Shown here: positions 44,401 through 54,400 of the stretch, one piece after another
Layout: each line of letters starts with the position of its first letter
Numbering within the stretch: position 1 is the first letter of the stretch
Assembly: GCA_001839685.1 (NCBI GenBank)
Contig: MLAK01000001.1
Location: forward strand, 163,433-227,432
Origin: Tritrichomonas foetus
Lineage: Eukaryota > Parabasalia > Tritrichomonadida > Tritrichomonadidae
Reading direction: 5' to 3'
Length of the DNA: 64,000 nt
The notes under the pieces: generated by a model
Seen by the model: the letters and a program-made list of their open reading frames with translations, nothing else
Database searches by the model: none
What the model was told of the DNA's origin: nothing
Made by a program: the position numbers and the translations under genes

Positions 44401-46612
44401 GAACGAATTGATGTAAAACGAGTGGTTGAGCAACAACTAAAATTGAAGCACATTGGATCAATTTGAACATCATGTGTGGGAAATCTAAACTTGGAACAAT
44501 TTCATATTTAGCGACTAAACGTTGAGCATAAACTTTAAATGAAAAGAAATGCATCCTTAATAAAGAACTTAATCCATTCAGATTAAGATCAACAACTTGA
44601 AGGAAGGATTGGATTGATGTAATGTGTGATCCATATTTTGGTCCTTCAATAAGTAATTGACGAGCAAGTTCAGCAGCTGTTGATAAGAATGATGAGAGCT
44701 GGTCATCAGTGAGTTGTTTCCTGTCTTCCCAGAGAAGTCTTGAGAATTCTACAATTGTTGTCATTGTCATATTACAGGAATCTTGATGCATAATAACAGA
44801 TGGATTTAATTCACCAATTTCTGTTGATTCAACAATGAGTGGCATCAAAGAAAGTGTGCTAAGGTGAAGTTTGAACACTTTATCAAGTGTTTTTTGGAGT
44901 TCTTTCTTAATTTCAACTTTACCAACACTGAAGAGATACTTCTTAATGTTATCTTTCATTGTCAGTGCGTTATCCAAAAATTGTGTTCGAAGTTCATCAA
45001 ATGGCTCTTGGGCTTGGCTTGGTGTTGCATATGGGAATTCAATAATTGACAACAAGTGTCCAAGAACGTGAGCTTTGGCATTTTGAGAAATAACATAAAT
45101 AGGATTATGGGAAATTGGTACAAACATGCGAGTAACAAGGCCAAGAAGACGAACAACTTCTTGAATGATGGAATTTGCTTTTTCGACTTCATTTTCAAGA
45201 TTGTAGATGCATTTGGCAAGTGAATAAGCTGCATCAAATGGACGATGATCATATGTCATATAAGTGAGATAAGCCATTAAACGAATATAATATTCTGTTA
45301 TTTCCTTCTTAAACAATTTAGCATTATTCACTGTAACTTTTGATAACAAAACAGAAAGATGGAAAGAACAACTTTCAGCACGGATTGCAAGAGCCTGCAT
45401 GACTTCAACATAAGAAATTCTATCATCTGTTTCATCAGCATTCAAAAACTTGTAAAGAAAGTCAGTATTGAATAATTTCATGCGAGTTGGATCATCTTTG
45501 ATTTGTGAAAGTTCATGGAATGAATGTTTAATTGTATCATCATTGAATTCGAGATTATTTGCTGCTTCAGGGGAATCAACAAGTTCAACACATTTTGTGA
45601 AGAGTGATCTTGCTGTATTTGTTTCGAATTTTACAGTTATTTCTGAAGTTCCATCTTTAGTATAAACTATTTCAATTTCATCTTCATTTCGAGTGATTGA
45701 AATTATGCAATCGTAAGGAATTGAAAGCCTTGTCTTAAACTTGATTTTATCGAGAATGAATGTTCTCTTTTCTGTGAAAATAAGTTCGAATTCTTTTGGA
45801 AGTGTTTCATCTTTCTTCAACTTATTGCATGAAAATGATGTACAGTTGAAAAGTGGCAATCTTTGAACAAATTCTGTAAACTTACGAGTTGCTTCATCTC
45901 GAGTGCAGTCTGTTAAAAAGCTCCAATGTACCTGCAATTCATCACCTGCATGCTCAGTATCATGGAAACACATTGGAAGGAATTTCACAAGTGATGAAGC
46001 AGATCCTTTGAAACAGCGGAAGGGTCCTTGGGTGGCTTGGAGAAGGTATGCTGATAATTGGAGTGCATCTGAAAATGACAAAAAGACAGGACCACGCAAA
46101 TAAAGTTCCATGAAATTTAATTGGACCTTTTCTGAGCTTGCTTCGATAAAACCGAGCTTTTGCGCTTGTGGACGTTGTTCAACAATTGATAGTGATTTGA
46201 TAAGAACGACGTTTTCGTGAGTAATTACATAATGTTTTGGTTTCAACGAGCCGCTTTGTTTGCAAACTCGTTCAAGAATTGTTTGGACAGTATCGTCATC
46301 CTTAACTGTCATTTTAATTGGAGTGTTGTCCATTTCTGGTGTTATTTCGATTTCAAATTCTTTCGGAACGAAAATTACTTCGGGTTTCTCTGATAGGGAG
46401 TACATACCAATGGTATCTTCTGGGGTTGTGAATTGGTAAGTTCCGTCATTGATCAAAATTAAAATATCAAATTTGGATAAATCGCCTAAACAATTAAAAA
46501 TGTGAACAGCGCGGCTTAAAATCGAGGCAATTGTTGAGTTCGATTGGACAGTAACGCTTACTGATTCTTCATTCGAAAAAGGGACTGAAAGGCGTATTTT
46601 CAACTCACTCAT
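41486..46612 (-). CDS. Talin-like FERM-domain protein with long helical rod
   Basis: At 1708 residues this is the largest protein in the window. Residues about 1-85 and 85-170 are two ubiquitin-like segments (F0/F1). An F2-like helical bundle follows, with LSFSDALQLSAYLLQATQGP and SLVKFLPMCF equivalent to talin's F2. Then comes an F3/PTB-like beta domain (about 270-350; FELIFTEKRTFILD then LSIPYDCIISITRNEDEIEI and VKFETNTARSLF). The remaining 1350 residues form a helical rod. FERM head plus helical rod resembles talin, which links membrane receptors to actin. The rod is shorter than metazoan or Dictyostelium talin, and I cannot see a clear I/LWEQ (THATCH) actin-binding domain at the end. It may work with the CARMIL-like genes at the membrane cortex, by inference. 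Confidence 0.65.
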   Translation of the reverse strand: MSELKIRLSVPFSNEESVSVTVQSNSTIASILSRAVHIFNCLGDLSKFDILILINDGTYQFTTPEDTIGMYSLSEKPEVIFVPKEFEIEITPEMDNTPIKMTVKDDDTVQTILERVCKQSGSLKPKHYVITHENVVLIKSLSIVEQRPQAQKLGFIEASSEKVQLNFMELYLRGPVFLSFSDALQLSAYLLQATQGPFRCFKGSASSLVKFLPMCFHDTEHAGDELQVHWSFLTDCTRDEATRKFTEFVQRLPLFNCTSFSCNKLKKDETLPKEFELIFTEKRTFILDKIKFKTRLSIPYDCIISITRNEDEIEIVYTKDGTSEITVKFETNTARSLFTKCVELVDSPEAANNLEFNDDTIKHSFHELSQIKDDPTRMKLFNTDFLYKFLNADETDDRISYVEVMQALAIRAESCSFHLSVLLSKVTVNNAKLFKKEITEYYIRLMAYLTYMTYDHRPFDAAYSLAKCIYNLENEVEKANSIIQEVVRLLGLVTRMFVPISHNPIYVISQNAKAHVLGHLLSIIEFPYATPSQAQEPFDELRTQFLDNALTMKDNIKKYLFSVGKVEIKKELQKTLDKVFKLHLSTLSLMPLIVESTEIGELNPSVIMHQDSCNMTMTTIVEFSRLLWEDRKQLTDDQLSSFLSTAAELARQLLIEGPKYGSHITSIQSFLQVVDLNLNGLSSLLRMHFFSFKVYAQRLVAKYEIVPSLDFPHMMFKLIQCASILVVAQPLVLHQFVPSIIDQLNYLGRDVYSRIINDLPVFDLLPDESGNTNNAVLRCIALERIPQAPEDKAAPELLQRILPILALQYNIGRLVSEWVPNLVHIALWVTSFVEAVSNSALNVSGVKLEKFEEFATWLPHHDCKPLEAALETPDLKPEVSAILKACANPSFYFKLPELNDHAQIKITLEAISAISQLAFNAVSLSLNHNLWHAMSSLPQMIISAQLFLDALYEVMLQPTYFTIPPLYLEHKANLESIFEGSKTFFETGKVNNVYISNVMLFNAHIKFVKPVCIATDLTSLYPLETMELPDKLDSSIKVDRRQDMADMICEYRTLKNELVECLLLREKENIQLVVVRIQKVISTIAALENHVHPGNELVSRIESGFSAFIKQLPVVYTYKLSVMSLREILDTVDVPIDQSIDDVAYKLYERVEPEALNDLSEKIDHTTFEPSERAEFAKNFSEALKPLLGQIEDIEELQLLHELLLLLQDNQISEMKYLVSTLSESKSEPLMKVIKDSSYAKYVRKIEKCLELIAFDEELPVWYKDGVKSLVESLKAQNSNENDIKIVEALTDVDNDNVHRCIEKAFNINQLEQLKGLFEVSKFVQKHTPNIEADLKNFEDLINNATDYKGCSLLYKDTIRQVIHCFRDEFCLQNWDSSIFGSICTACLSPIHQQFSSESVAKALISARRKLRSIRLLYTTAHSRFITECDNLLTNAERALREYFSGSRKAHIAIIDKQKDIVVNVEKEFAKLPESNLRIFLSHLIHNVLLNLETVDSFNANKFASDIQPIESSFTQNRLRANQINAVIKWIQSINRDVLPVDYDHLIIILKKLLETLSTISDDQLFEYDQDVLMDIAMKLSEALGKLTAVRYSLILVKDMHRLYSVKEPLMSFVSSVVRTLEAYAEEIHTFPIQKHPILGLIESVPKMCEKLETLIEASFMLQNTKRHGEEAIQAINEFYESCPDDVKENMQVAIQAPIKAIESINSE

Positions 46613-47156
46613 TTCGTGTGATCGAATTTTTTCTAAGGTGATATGATGCTTTTTATGTCACTTTCCTTTCGAAAATTAAATTTACTTTTTCAATAAACAA
46701 AACGGTTTTTTAAAGAATTCGAAGGGCTTCATTGATAAAATACTTTCTCTATTTAACCTTATATTTGACCTATTCGTCTATCGTTATATCTACAAATTGT
46801 AAATTATCATTGTTACAATATGGTGGTTCCTTTCTGCGTATACGCCATTAATTGGTCTTGTTGATGTCATTTTTTCTTCTACTGAGAATAATTTGTTTGA
46901 TTTAGAATGTGATTCACTTTAGTAATTATGCTTTTGTTGACGTTATATCTTCTTCTTCTTATTTAATTTCTTCAATATGTCAACCTAAAAATATCATTAA
47001 TCTTTTTGATGATATCAAAAACATATTTCCATTTGTTTTACTTCAACTGCGATTGATGTTTCGGTGAAGTAAATAATCACACCAATATAATTTAAAAGTA
47101 TAAAGTCAACAAAAAAAAAATAATTTGAATAATTTTTTTTTTAGAAAATACAAAAC
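46613..47156. other. Intergenic region, 544 bp
   Basis: AT-rich DNA between two leftward genes. An AAAACGG word occurs near 46700. No gene or repeat is evident; poly-A/T tracts lie near 47115-47145. Confidence 0.35.
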
Positions 47157-47513
47157 TTACATAATTGTTGGTGGATCAATCTTCAGTCTAAAGAAATGGA
47201 ATACGCACACAGAAATCGTGAAAAACACACTCAAAAGTAGTAAATTTCGAGTATTTGTCTTTAATACATCTTCTGAAGCAAATCTACAAATTCCGTAAAT
47301 AAAAAACGATATTACAATGGTAAGTGTGCAGTACCCCATAATGTCTTCGAAGCATTCTGCAGTTATTCCAAGCCAGGCTGCAAAAAGTAATACACAAAAG
47401 TATAAAAATGTTAATTCCCAGTGTTGTTCTGGCAAAAATATTTGAGGATCTTGCATTGATATTTCCGTGCGATCTGCATCCCATTCTTTTAACTCCCTTT
47501 CTTCTTCTGCCAT
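47157..47513 (-). CDS. Small three-span membrane protein
   Basis: The 118-residue protein has an acidic N-terminus (AEEERELKEWDADRTEIS), three hydrophobic spans (about 30-50, 58-76, 90-108), and a short tail ending in IDPPTIM. It does not match a family I can name. The small size, three spans and acidic cytosolic N-terminus are common in ER or ciliary-membrane TMEM proteins. The gene is divergent from the CARMIL-like gene at 47761. Confidence 0.6.
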   Translation of the reverse strand: MAEEERELKEWDADRTEISMQDPQIFLPEQHWELTFLYFCVLLFAAWLGITAECFEDIMGYCTLTIVISFFIYGICRFASEDVLKTNTRNLLLLSVFFTISVCVFHFFRLKIDPPTIM

Positions 47514-47760
47514 GAGTGTTTTTAAACCAACTTTTTCTAAGAAATGAAAAGTTGTCTATCAAACTTTTTGCAAATTTTTTAAATATGTCCAAATAATATG
47601 AATTGTGATATAAAAAATCGATTTTCCTAAAAGTGATATAAATATTTCAATAAGCACAATTTTTCTATACAATACGTTTATTCCGATTTTATGAGAGTTT
47701 TTTTGATAACTTTTTATCACAAAGATGCAGCTTTTTGAGGAAAGTATAGATTAATTTGAG
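47514..47760. promoter_or_regulatory. Divergent promoter region
   Basis: 247 bp. The minus-strand word TAAACGTA lies at 47673-47680, about 80 bp before the rightward ATG. TTTTTTGATAACTTTTTATCAC (47700-47721) contains GATAA and TTATC as a short inverted pair. Confidence 0.3.
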
Positions 47761-50673
47761 ATGAGTACTGATGTGAGCATTAAATCTCAAATCGTTGATC
47801 TAATCAAGAAGCAAGGAGCTAAGCCTTTTGGCGCATATCCAGTTATCAGAATCTTTCCAAATAAAACCAAAAAAAAGCGGATTTTAATTTTCGCAGATAA
47901 ATTCATCCAATTTGCAAAAAAGAAATCATTTTCTAGGAATTATTCACAGCGAGAAACATATTTATGGTATGATTTAGTATCAATAGCAAAAGCTGAACAT
48001 AGAGGTGTATTATTTCAATTTAAATACGAAAATGTTCACATTATCACAAAAACAAGACATGATCTACTTGATTCAACATATTTCTTAATCCAAAGAATAC
48101 TTTCTCCAAGTGAACTGAAAAAAGTTACATTACCTGAGCAAAAAGTGATTCAATCAAAATGCAATTTATTTTCAGCCGCCTTTCGATTTAAAAATTTGTG
48201 CACTCAAAAGACTATTTCTAAAAATCCAATCTACAAAGAATTTATATATGCATTGAAATTACGACAATCATCTTTAGATAAGATTGAATTTCCCAATCAT
48301 GAAAACCATGTTGAATATATCTTTCAATGTCTTCCCATGACACATTATTTAACCAAACTTGGATTTTCAGCAAATGCTGGGGAAAGGCTACTATCATATT
48401 TAGTAAAAAATAAGAATTGTTTTGAATATATCAACAAAATTAGGTTAAGGCAACCTTTGAATCAAGAGTTTGTAAAGAATTTTTATGGTGAAGATGGTGC
48501 TAAAGCTTGTTGTTTAAGTCTTGATTTCCAAGAAGACTATGATCATTCACAAATTGAACTCATTTCTGAATTATTAGAAACTCGATCATGTATCACTTGT
48601 TTAAGTTTTCATAAAAAGCTTCAATTTTCAGATCTTTTGCAATTAACTTCATTAAATAGTTTTCAAAAACTCAGGTATTTGGAACTCAATAAATTGAAAA
48701 ATATAGATTTGTCAAAAATCGCTCAAAATTTAGGATCACTGTATGCATTATCACTCACAAAATGTAGTCTTCCAGTTGGCCATATTTTAAGTGTCCTTGG
48801 AAATTATAATTTCCAAAATTTACGGAAATTAAACATATCTGGAAATGTTGGATCGAATATTACCGAAACTATTCAGCTTCCACCTAATTTAAGCGAAATA
48901 TATGCTAATAATATTCAATGGAATGCTGATTCATTCCATAATTTTATTCATATATGTTCTCAAGAAAGATCCAATATATATTTTAGTTTATCACTAGCTT
49001 ACACTTCTTTTATAGAAACAGATTGGGAACACATGGAAAATGATGTTTCAAATGTTACTATTCATAAATTAAGAAAATTGACATTTGATGGAAATTATAT
49101 AGGTGAAAAATTTATCAATCGATTATGTAATTGTAAAAATTTAGAATATTTTTCTGCAAATGATTGTATTACCCCTGAAAATATGCCATTTTTAATCACT
49201 CTGATCAATAAGTGTGATAAATTAAAGACTCTAAATATGAAGCGATCAAAAGGAGATTTGCAACAATTCCTATCTGTAGTTGGTAATTCTTCATTAACAT
49301 CATTGGATATTTCTTTTAATGATACAATTGATGATGAATTGATTTTACTTTTACCCCAAACTATCATTCAAAATGAGCGATTGGAATTTATTGCATTTGA
49401 TGGTGCTAAAATCACATCGACAAATACATTAACAAAGTTTTTTGATTTTTTGGAATGTAGACCTAATGCTATTAAAATTTCTTATCCAAAATTTTCAATG
49501 ATAAATCTCATTGATACATTGAAAGGAAATGATATATCAAAGGATCAAATCAAAAGGAACAGTCTGAAATATCATGATAAAACCAGTGCCAAAAGTGCTC
49601 GAAGTAGTTGGCGTTTTGAAAAAGAAAAAATTGAAAATAATATTGATAGTGGGAAAACTAGTATAAAAAGCTCCAGAAGTAGTCACCGTATTGAGCTAAA
49701 TAACCATAATAATGCGAATTTGATAAAAAACAATGTTGAGAAATACGATGAAAAAATTATTCACAAAATAGTCAATCGATTTAATCGAATGGAATTTCCA
49801 AGTTGCTATAGACCTCCGATTCCAACTAAATATCTTCCATTTGAAATACCTTTTGACGTTTTTAATGGTAATTTGGATGATACTTTCCCAGAATATTTAA
49901 ATGATGCAGATTTATATGCTATTACATCAAGAAGTCGAAATGGAGGATCAAGAAGACAAATTAATATTTTAAATCAAGAAGAAGAGCCGAATCTTTATGA
50001 CGAAAAGGTATCAGAAGGATATGAGTATGGCAGTGATGAAAATCATGAAAGCAGATGTTCTCCAAAATATTCAGAAAATCAATTACCGAAATTACCAATC
50101 GATCAAATTCAACCATCATTTAAAGCACAACTTTTATCATCAAGCCGACCAACACAAAATAAAATTGTATCATTGAATAAAGTTTTTGATTTTGATGATG
50201 GTAATAATGAATCGAGTGTTAATGAATCTTTCAATGAAATTGAATTTGCATCAACAGAATATAGTGATTCTGCTGCAAGATTTGTTAGTGAAAATTCAAG
50301 TTCTTGTAGTTCTGCTCGATCACCAAGGAAATTTCGTTCTAATCATGCCATATCGGAATTTCAATTTGTTGAAGAATATTCTGGAAGTCTTAGAAATTCA
50401 TTTAATTCAAATAGTTCTATGAGCTCAATTAGTTATCCAAGGAGTCCTCGAAATTTAAGAAGTGTTGCAAGCAAGAAAACATTAAATTCTTATCGAACAA
50501 GCAATAATTTTACGAACAATTCCAAAATTAATTGGACTCCAAATGCCAAAAAATATGTTCGATGGCAATTTCCTTTGCGTTTTCCACCAGAAATTGATAA
50601 CACTGTAATAATTAATAATATGGAAAATGATTTTTCACTTGAGCAATTAATAGATAATGTTAGAAAGACATAG
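47761..50673 (+). CDS. CARMIL-like PH + leucine-rich repeat protein (copy B)
   Basis: The 970-residue protein has a PH-like N-terminal module (about 20-120; KRILIFADKFIQFAKKKSFS then YLWYDLVSIAKAEH), a helical linker, and a ribonuclease-inhibitor-type LRR array (about 170-600; examples LRYLELNKLKNIDL, LTSLDISFNDTIDDEL). A long Ser/Asn/Arg-rich disordered tail ends in RWQFPLRFPPEID and a terminal helix. Repeated SARSS, SSRSS and RSPR motifs in the tail could be phosphorylated. It shares layout with the copy at 35449; the tails differ strongly, but both end with an aromatic-basic-Pro-rich patch. Probably another cortical actin regulator. Confidence 0.7.
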   Translation: MSTDVSIKSQIVDLIKKQGAKPFGAYPVIRIFPNKTKKKRILIFADKFIQFAKKKSFSRNYSQRETYLWYDLVSIAKAEHRGVLFQFKYENVHIITKTRHDLLDSTYFLIQRILSPSELKKVTLPEQKVIQSKCNLFSAAFRFKNLCTQKTISKNPIYKEFIYALKLRQSSLDKIEFPNHENHVEYIFQCLPMTHYLTKLGFSANAGERLLSYLVKNKNCFEYINKIRLRQPLNQEFVKNFYGEDGAKACCLSLDFQEDYDHSQIELISELLETRSCITCLSFHKKLQFSDLLQLTSLNSFQKLRYLELNKLKNIDLSKIAQNLGSLYALSLTKCSLPVGHILSVLGNYNFQNLRKLNISGNVGSNITETIQLPPNLSEIYANNIQWNADSFHNFIHICSQERSNIYFSLSLAYTSFIETDWEHMENDVSNVTIHKLRKLTFDGNYIGEKFINRLCNCKNLEYFSANDCITPENMPFLITLINKCDKLKTLNMKRSKGDLQQFLSVVGNSSLTSLDISFNDTIDDELILLLPQTIIQNERLEFIAFDGAKITSTNTLTKFFDFLECRPNAIKISYPKFSMINLIDTLKGNDISKDQIKRNSLKYHDKTSAKSARSSWRFEKEKIENNIDSGKTSIKSSRSSHRIELNNHNNANLIKNNVEKYDEKIIHKIVNRFNRMEFPSCYRPPIPTKYLPFEIPFDVFNGNLDDTFPEYLNDADLYAITSRSRNGGSRRQINILNQEEEPNLYDEKVSEGYEYGSDENHESRCSPKYSENQLPKLPIDQIQPSFKAQLLSSSRPTQNKIVSLNKVFDFDDGNNESSVNESFNEIEFASTEYSDSAARFVSENSSSCSSARSPRKFRSNHAISEFQFVEEYSGSLRNSFNSNSSMSSISYPRSPRNLRSVASKKTLNSYRTSNNFTNNSKINWTPNAKKYVRWQFPLRFPPEIDNTVIINNMENDFSLEQLIDNVRKT

Positions 50674-51456
50674 ATTTTGCAGAAATTTTTTTCTGAGTAA
50701 ATATAGTACGAGTAATTCTAAGCTATCAATTTCTTTATAACGATTAAATAATAGGATAATATTTGATTTCTAATACAAAATAGCATTGTCAAATATCTTG
50801 GTCGAATATTCTTTATTTGAAAAGGTCTTCATAAATTAACATGCTATACTTTCCTTTCATTCAATTTTATCACAACTATACTGTAATGACGTTTTATCCG
50901 ATCTAATACTTGATAAAGAGTTTTTGCATCGAATTCATTCAATCTCTTATTCAATTCTTTTTGGATCAACATTCTTTGTGTATTCACTATCATAGGTGGG
51001 AATGCGGTTTCACTTAGTTTTCACTTGATATCTTTTTTGGCAAACGATATTTTACATTTTTCCAAAAATTGAGTTAGAAACGTGAACTTTGGTGATATTG
51101 TGTAAAATCTGGGCAAACTAATGAAAAAAGAAAATTTTTGGATATATCACTTCTTTTGATATTAAATGCATCATAATAGTTGATGTGATGTCATTTTTTA
51201 ATAATCTTCTCTTCTCTCTTTTATCACACATGTTACACAATCACTAATGGATGAAAATGTTTGGTCATTTCGAGTGATTGAATATCTAAAAACTATGATG
51301 CATTTACACGCATTTGTACAACGAAAATGCTTATGAAATTACCTAGAAAAAAAGGTCTCGCGTCGGAAAGTTCATCAAAAGATTCTAACAAAAAGTTTCT
51401 CATCAAGCTTTCGAATTCAAAGAAAAAATAACTGATTTTCTCAAATATTTCATAAG
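50674..51456. other. Intergenic region, 783 bp
   Basis: AT-rich DNA between two rightward genes, without a supportable gene. The sequence near 51345-51435 (GAAAAAAAGGTCTCGCGTCG and following) is slightly more complex. No repeats stand out. Confidence 0.4.
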
Positions 51457-54400
51457 ATGTTCCACACAAACTTGTGGCAGAAACAAGTATTTTCATTCAA
51501 AAAGTTATCCTACACAAATCAAAAACAAATGAAACAAATCAAATCAGGGTTTCGCTCTGATGATTTGATGTACGAAGATGACGAGCCGAAAATTGAAGAA
51601 CTTCAATACCAAGAACTCCTCGATATTTCGATGTTTAAACTCGCTTATGATCGAACATACAAATATTTTTCGAAAATTAATTCTTTCATCGGAATTTCTT
51701 CAGTCATTTATTACATCCACATCGTTCTATCGTTTGTTCAAATCGTTTCTCCTTGCCTCCTTTTGAATTCGAAAACCATCTGGGATGACGATTCCGTTTT
51801 TTCTTTTTTACTGCAAGTCGTTTTTGCATTTTGCAGGGGGTGGCACACCGGCGATGACGAATTAGCCAGAAGATTAATCACCTTAATATTAAATATATTG
51901 GTTGCAATATCATTAATTATTTTAGAAGTTCTGAAAAAGCGATTTCAATACAGAAAAGTTGTTTCAAGTAAAGAAGCCAATGCTGTCATTTCAATTTACA
52001 AATATATAATTCCACACTTATGTTCATTAATGCTTTGCGGATTTCCAGCATCTATTCGAAATTTGGCAAATGGAAAACATGATTTTATCAATTATTTTAA
52101 TGTAATTATTACTCCAATTGTTTTCGTTCTCGAACATTTTAGTTTTATGTATTTGGCTGAGAGAGTTTTAATTGAAAATCATCCGGGCTGTTCATGGAAT
52201 TCAAAATGGTATCCAATGACTATGCTCATGATTTCGATAAATAACGCATTTGATTGTGCTGTTATTGCTCCGGAAAAAGAAACTTTTAGACTTGTTTTAA
52301 TTGCGTTATTAATAATTACCTATGCTATTTTTGGAATCTTATATGGTGTTTTTCTTCCCCATATTTCCAATAATTTTTCTTATGCAATTTCCGCAAGTTG
52401 TCTCGCAGCTTCATTGACAGCTTTAGTTTCATTTATTTGTATCATAATTGACGCAAAATTAAGCTTTTTAGCAATCATAATTTTTGCAATTTTATCAATT
52501 ATTTTTTATTTTATTAATTCAGCAATAACTCGATCAAATATTATAAAATATAACCAAATTTTTGAAGATATGAGTAGTTCACCTGATCAAGAAAATTTAT
52601 TATTTAATAAATATTTTAAATACAAATGGCAATTCATTAGATGTATTAATATTTCATTTAGTTATTGGGATCCTTATTTACTTTCATGGAAGCCATTTCG
52701 AATTGCGCTTGAAAAATGGCATGATGATGTTGAAATTTTAATGCTCTGGTCAAAAATGCTCGCAATTTTTCCTCAAGAGGCAAGTCTTTTTCAACAAATC
52801 GTTAATACATATCAACAAAATAATAAATTTCCGTTAACTTATCGTCTCCAACTTAGATTTATTGCTCATTCTCGAATAGTTACTTTAATTCCATCTTTGC
52901 GCGCTTCTCTTGTGTCTTTTGAAAAGTCTTCTGATTTTGTTGAGCAAATGCATCGTCGATTCTTTGAAAATATTTTATCGAAAAATATTGCATTTTTCTG
53001 GAGAGATGTAAATGATATTTCGAATCATGTTCAACGTTTAGATATGGCAATAACACAATTACTTGAAGCATATCCAAATAATGCTGAAATAGCTGAACAT
53101 TATTGCAAGTTTTTAGAAAGTCTCAAAATTGAGCCATATTTATTGCGTGATTGGAGGAAAAAAGCGGAGATTTTAAGAAATGGCGGTCGTTTAAAACTTG
53201 ATATTGCTTATATGGCAGCTTTACCTACATTTCCTCAATTAACTGATGTTTGTGCACGAACCGATAAATTTGATAAAACTTTCTTCAAAACAGATGATAC
53301 TACTGAAGATCAGCCAATTATGGTTGATGATGACGATGAAGAATTACATTTACAAGCTTCTTTGGTTCAACTTATGAAACATTCTAAACTCGGAAATATT
53401 ATAATACCATCAATTTTTATCATACTTGGTACAATCATTACAATTATAATTTTTGCTTGGTTCCTTGTTACATTTAATTCTAAAATGATTAACAATTTTG
53501 TTAATTATGTAAGTTCAATGACTTCAATTGATACTGCAATTTTGAATTCTGCCAGACTTTGCTTATACGCTGGTCAAGCTGTCTTTTTATTAGCTGATAC
53601 TTTTAATCGTACGGAGATAATGAATGAGATTGCACCTAATTTCTATAATATATTCGGTGTTGTTGGCCCTTGGGACTTTAGTATTGATGATGTTGTATCA
53701 TTTGGAAGTTCCACACGTTCACAAATTGATCAACTTACTTCTTATTTCTCATTATTTGATATTACTGATCCCGAAATAGCAGTTATTTATAATTCTTTAT
53801 TTGTCACGCCTTATGCTGAAGAATTGACAAAGCAAATGTATGTAATGCGTGTTATGCATGAATTGATTAATCTTTTTGAAAATGAACCTGAACAAATATT
53901 CAGAAATGATACACGTTATATAAGATTTAGAACAACAATGTCTGATATTTTCCCTGACTTTGTAACTTTTGCATCAGTAATGGCTGAAAAATTAACTAAC
54001 CCTGTTCCAAAAGTAATGAATACTATTAATAATATTATGATATTAAATATCACTCTTGTACTTGTATTGGTGTCAATACCATTCATTATTTCCCAGTTTT
54101 CTCTTGGCTTAGTTTCGAATGCCATTGCTGGGTCATATTCTACATTGCCTAATACAACAATACGAGAAGTAATTTCTCGATATTCGCATGCAAGTGATGA
54201 TACATGTGTTGTAAATACTTCATCAAGAATTGTTTTACCATCAAATAGTGAACATACTTACAAAAATATATTTTTATATGTAGTTCCATTCTTATCAACA
54301 TTCATTGTAATTTTTATTTGTTCATTTGTTATTTATTTTTATGCATATGATATGTCAACTTACTGTGAATATCATATTGAAACAATTCAATACGTTTCTA

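Noticed and set aside
45903..46103. Open frame antisense to the talin-like gene
   Set aside because: Fully inside the larger, domain-supported frame on the other strand.
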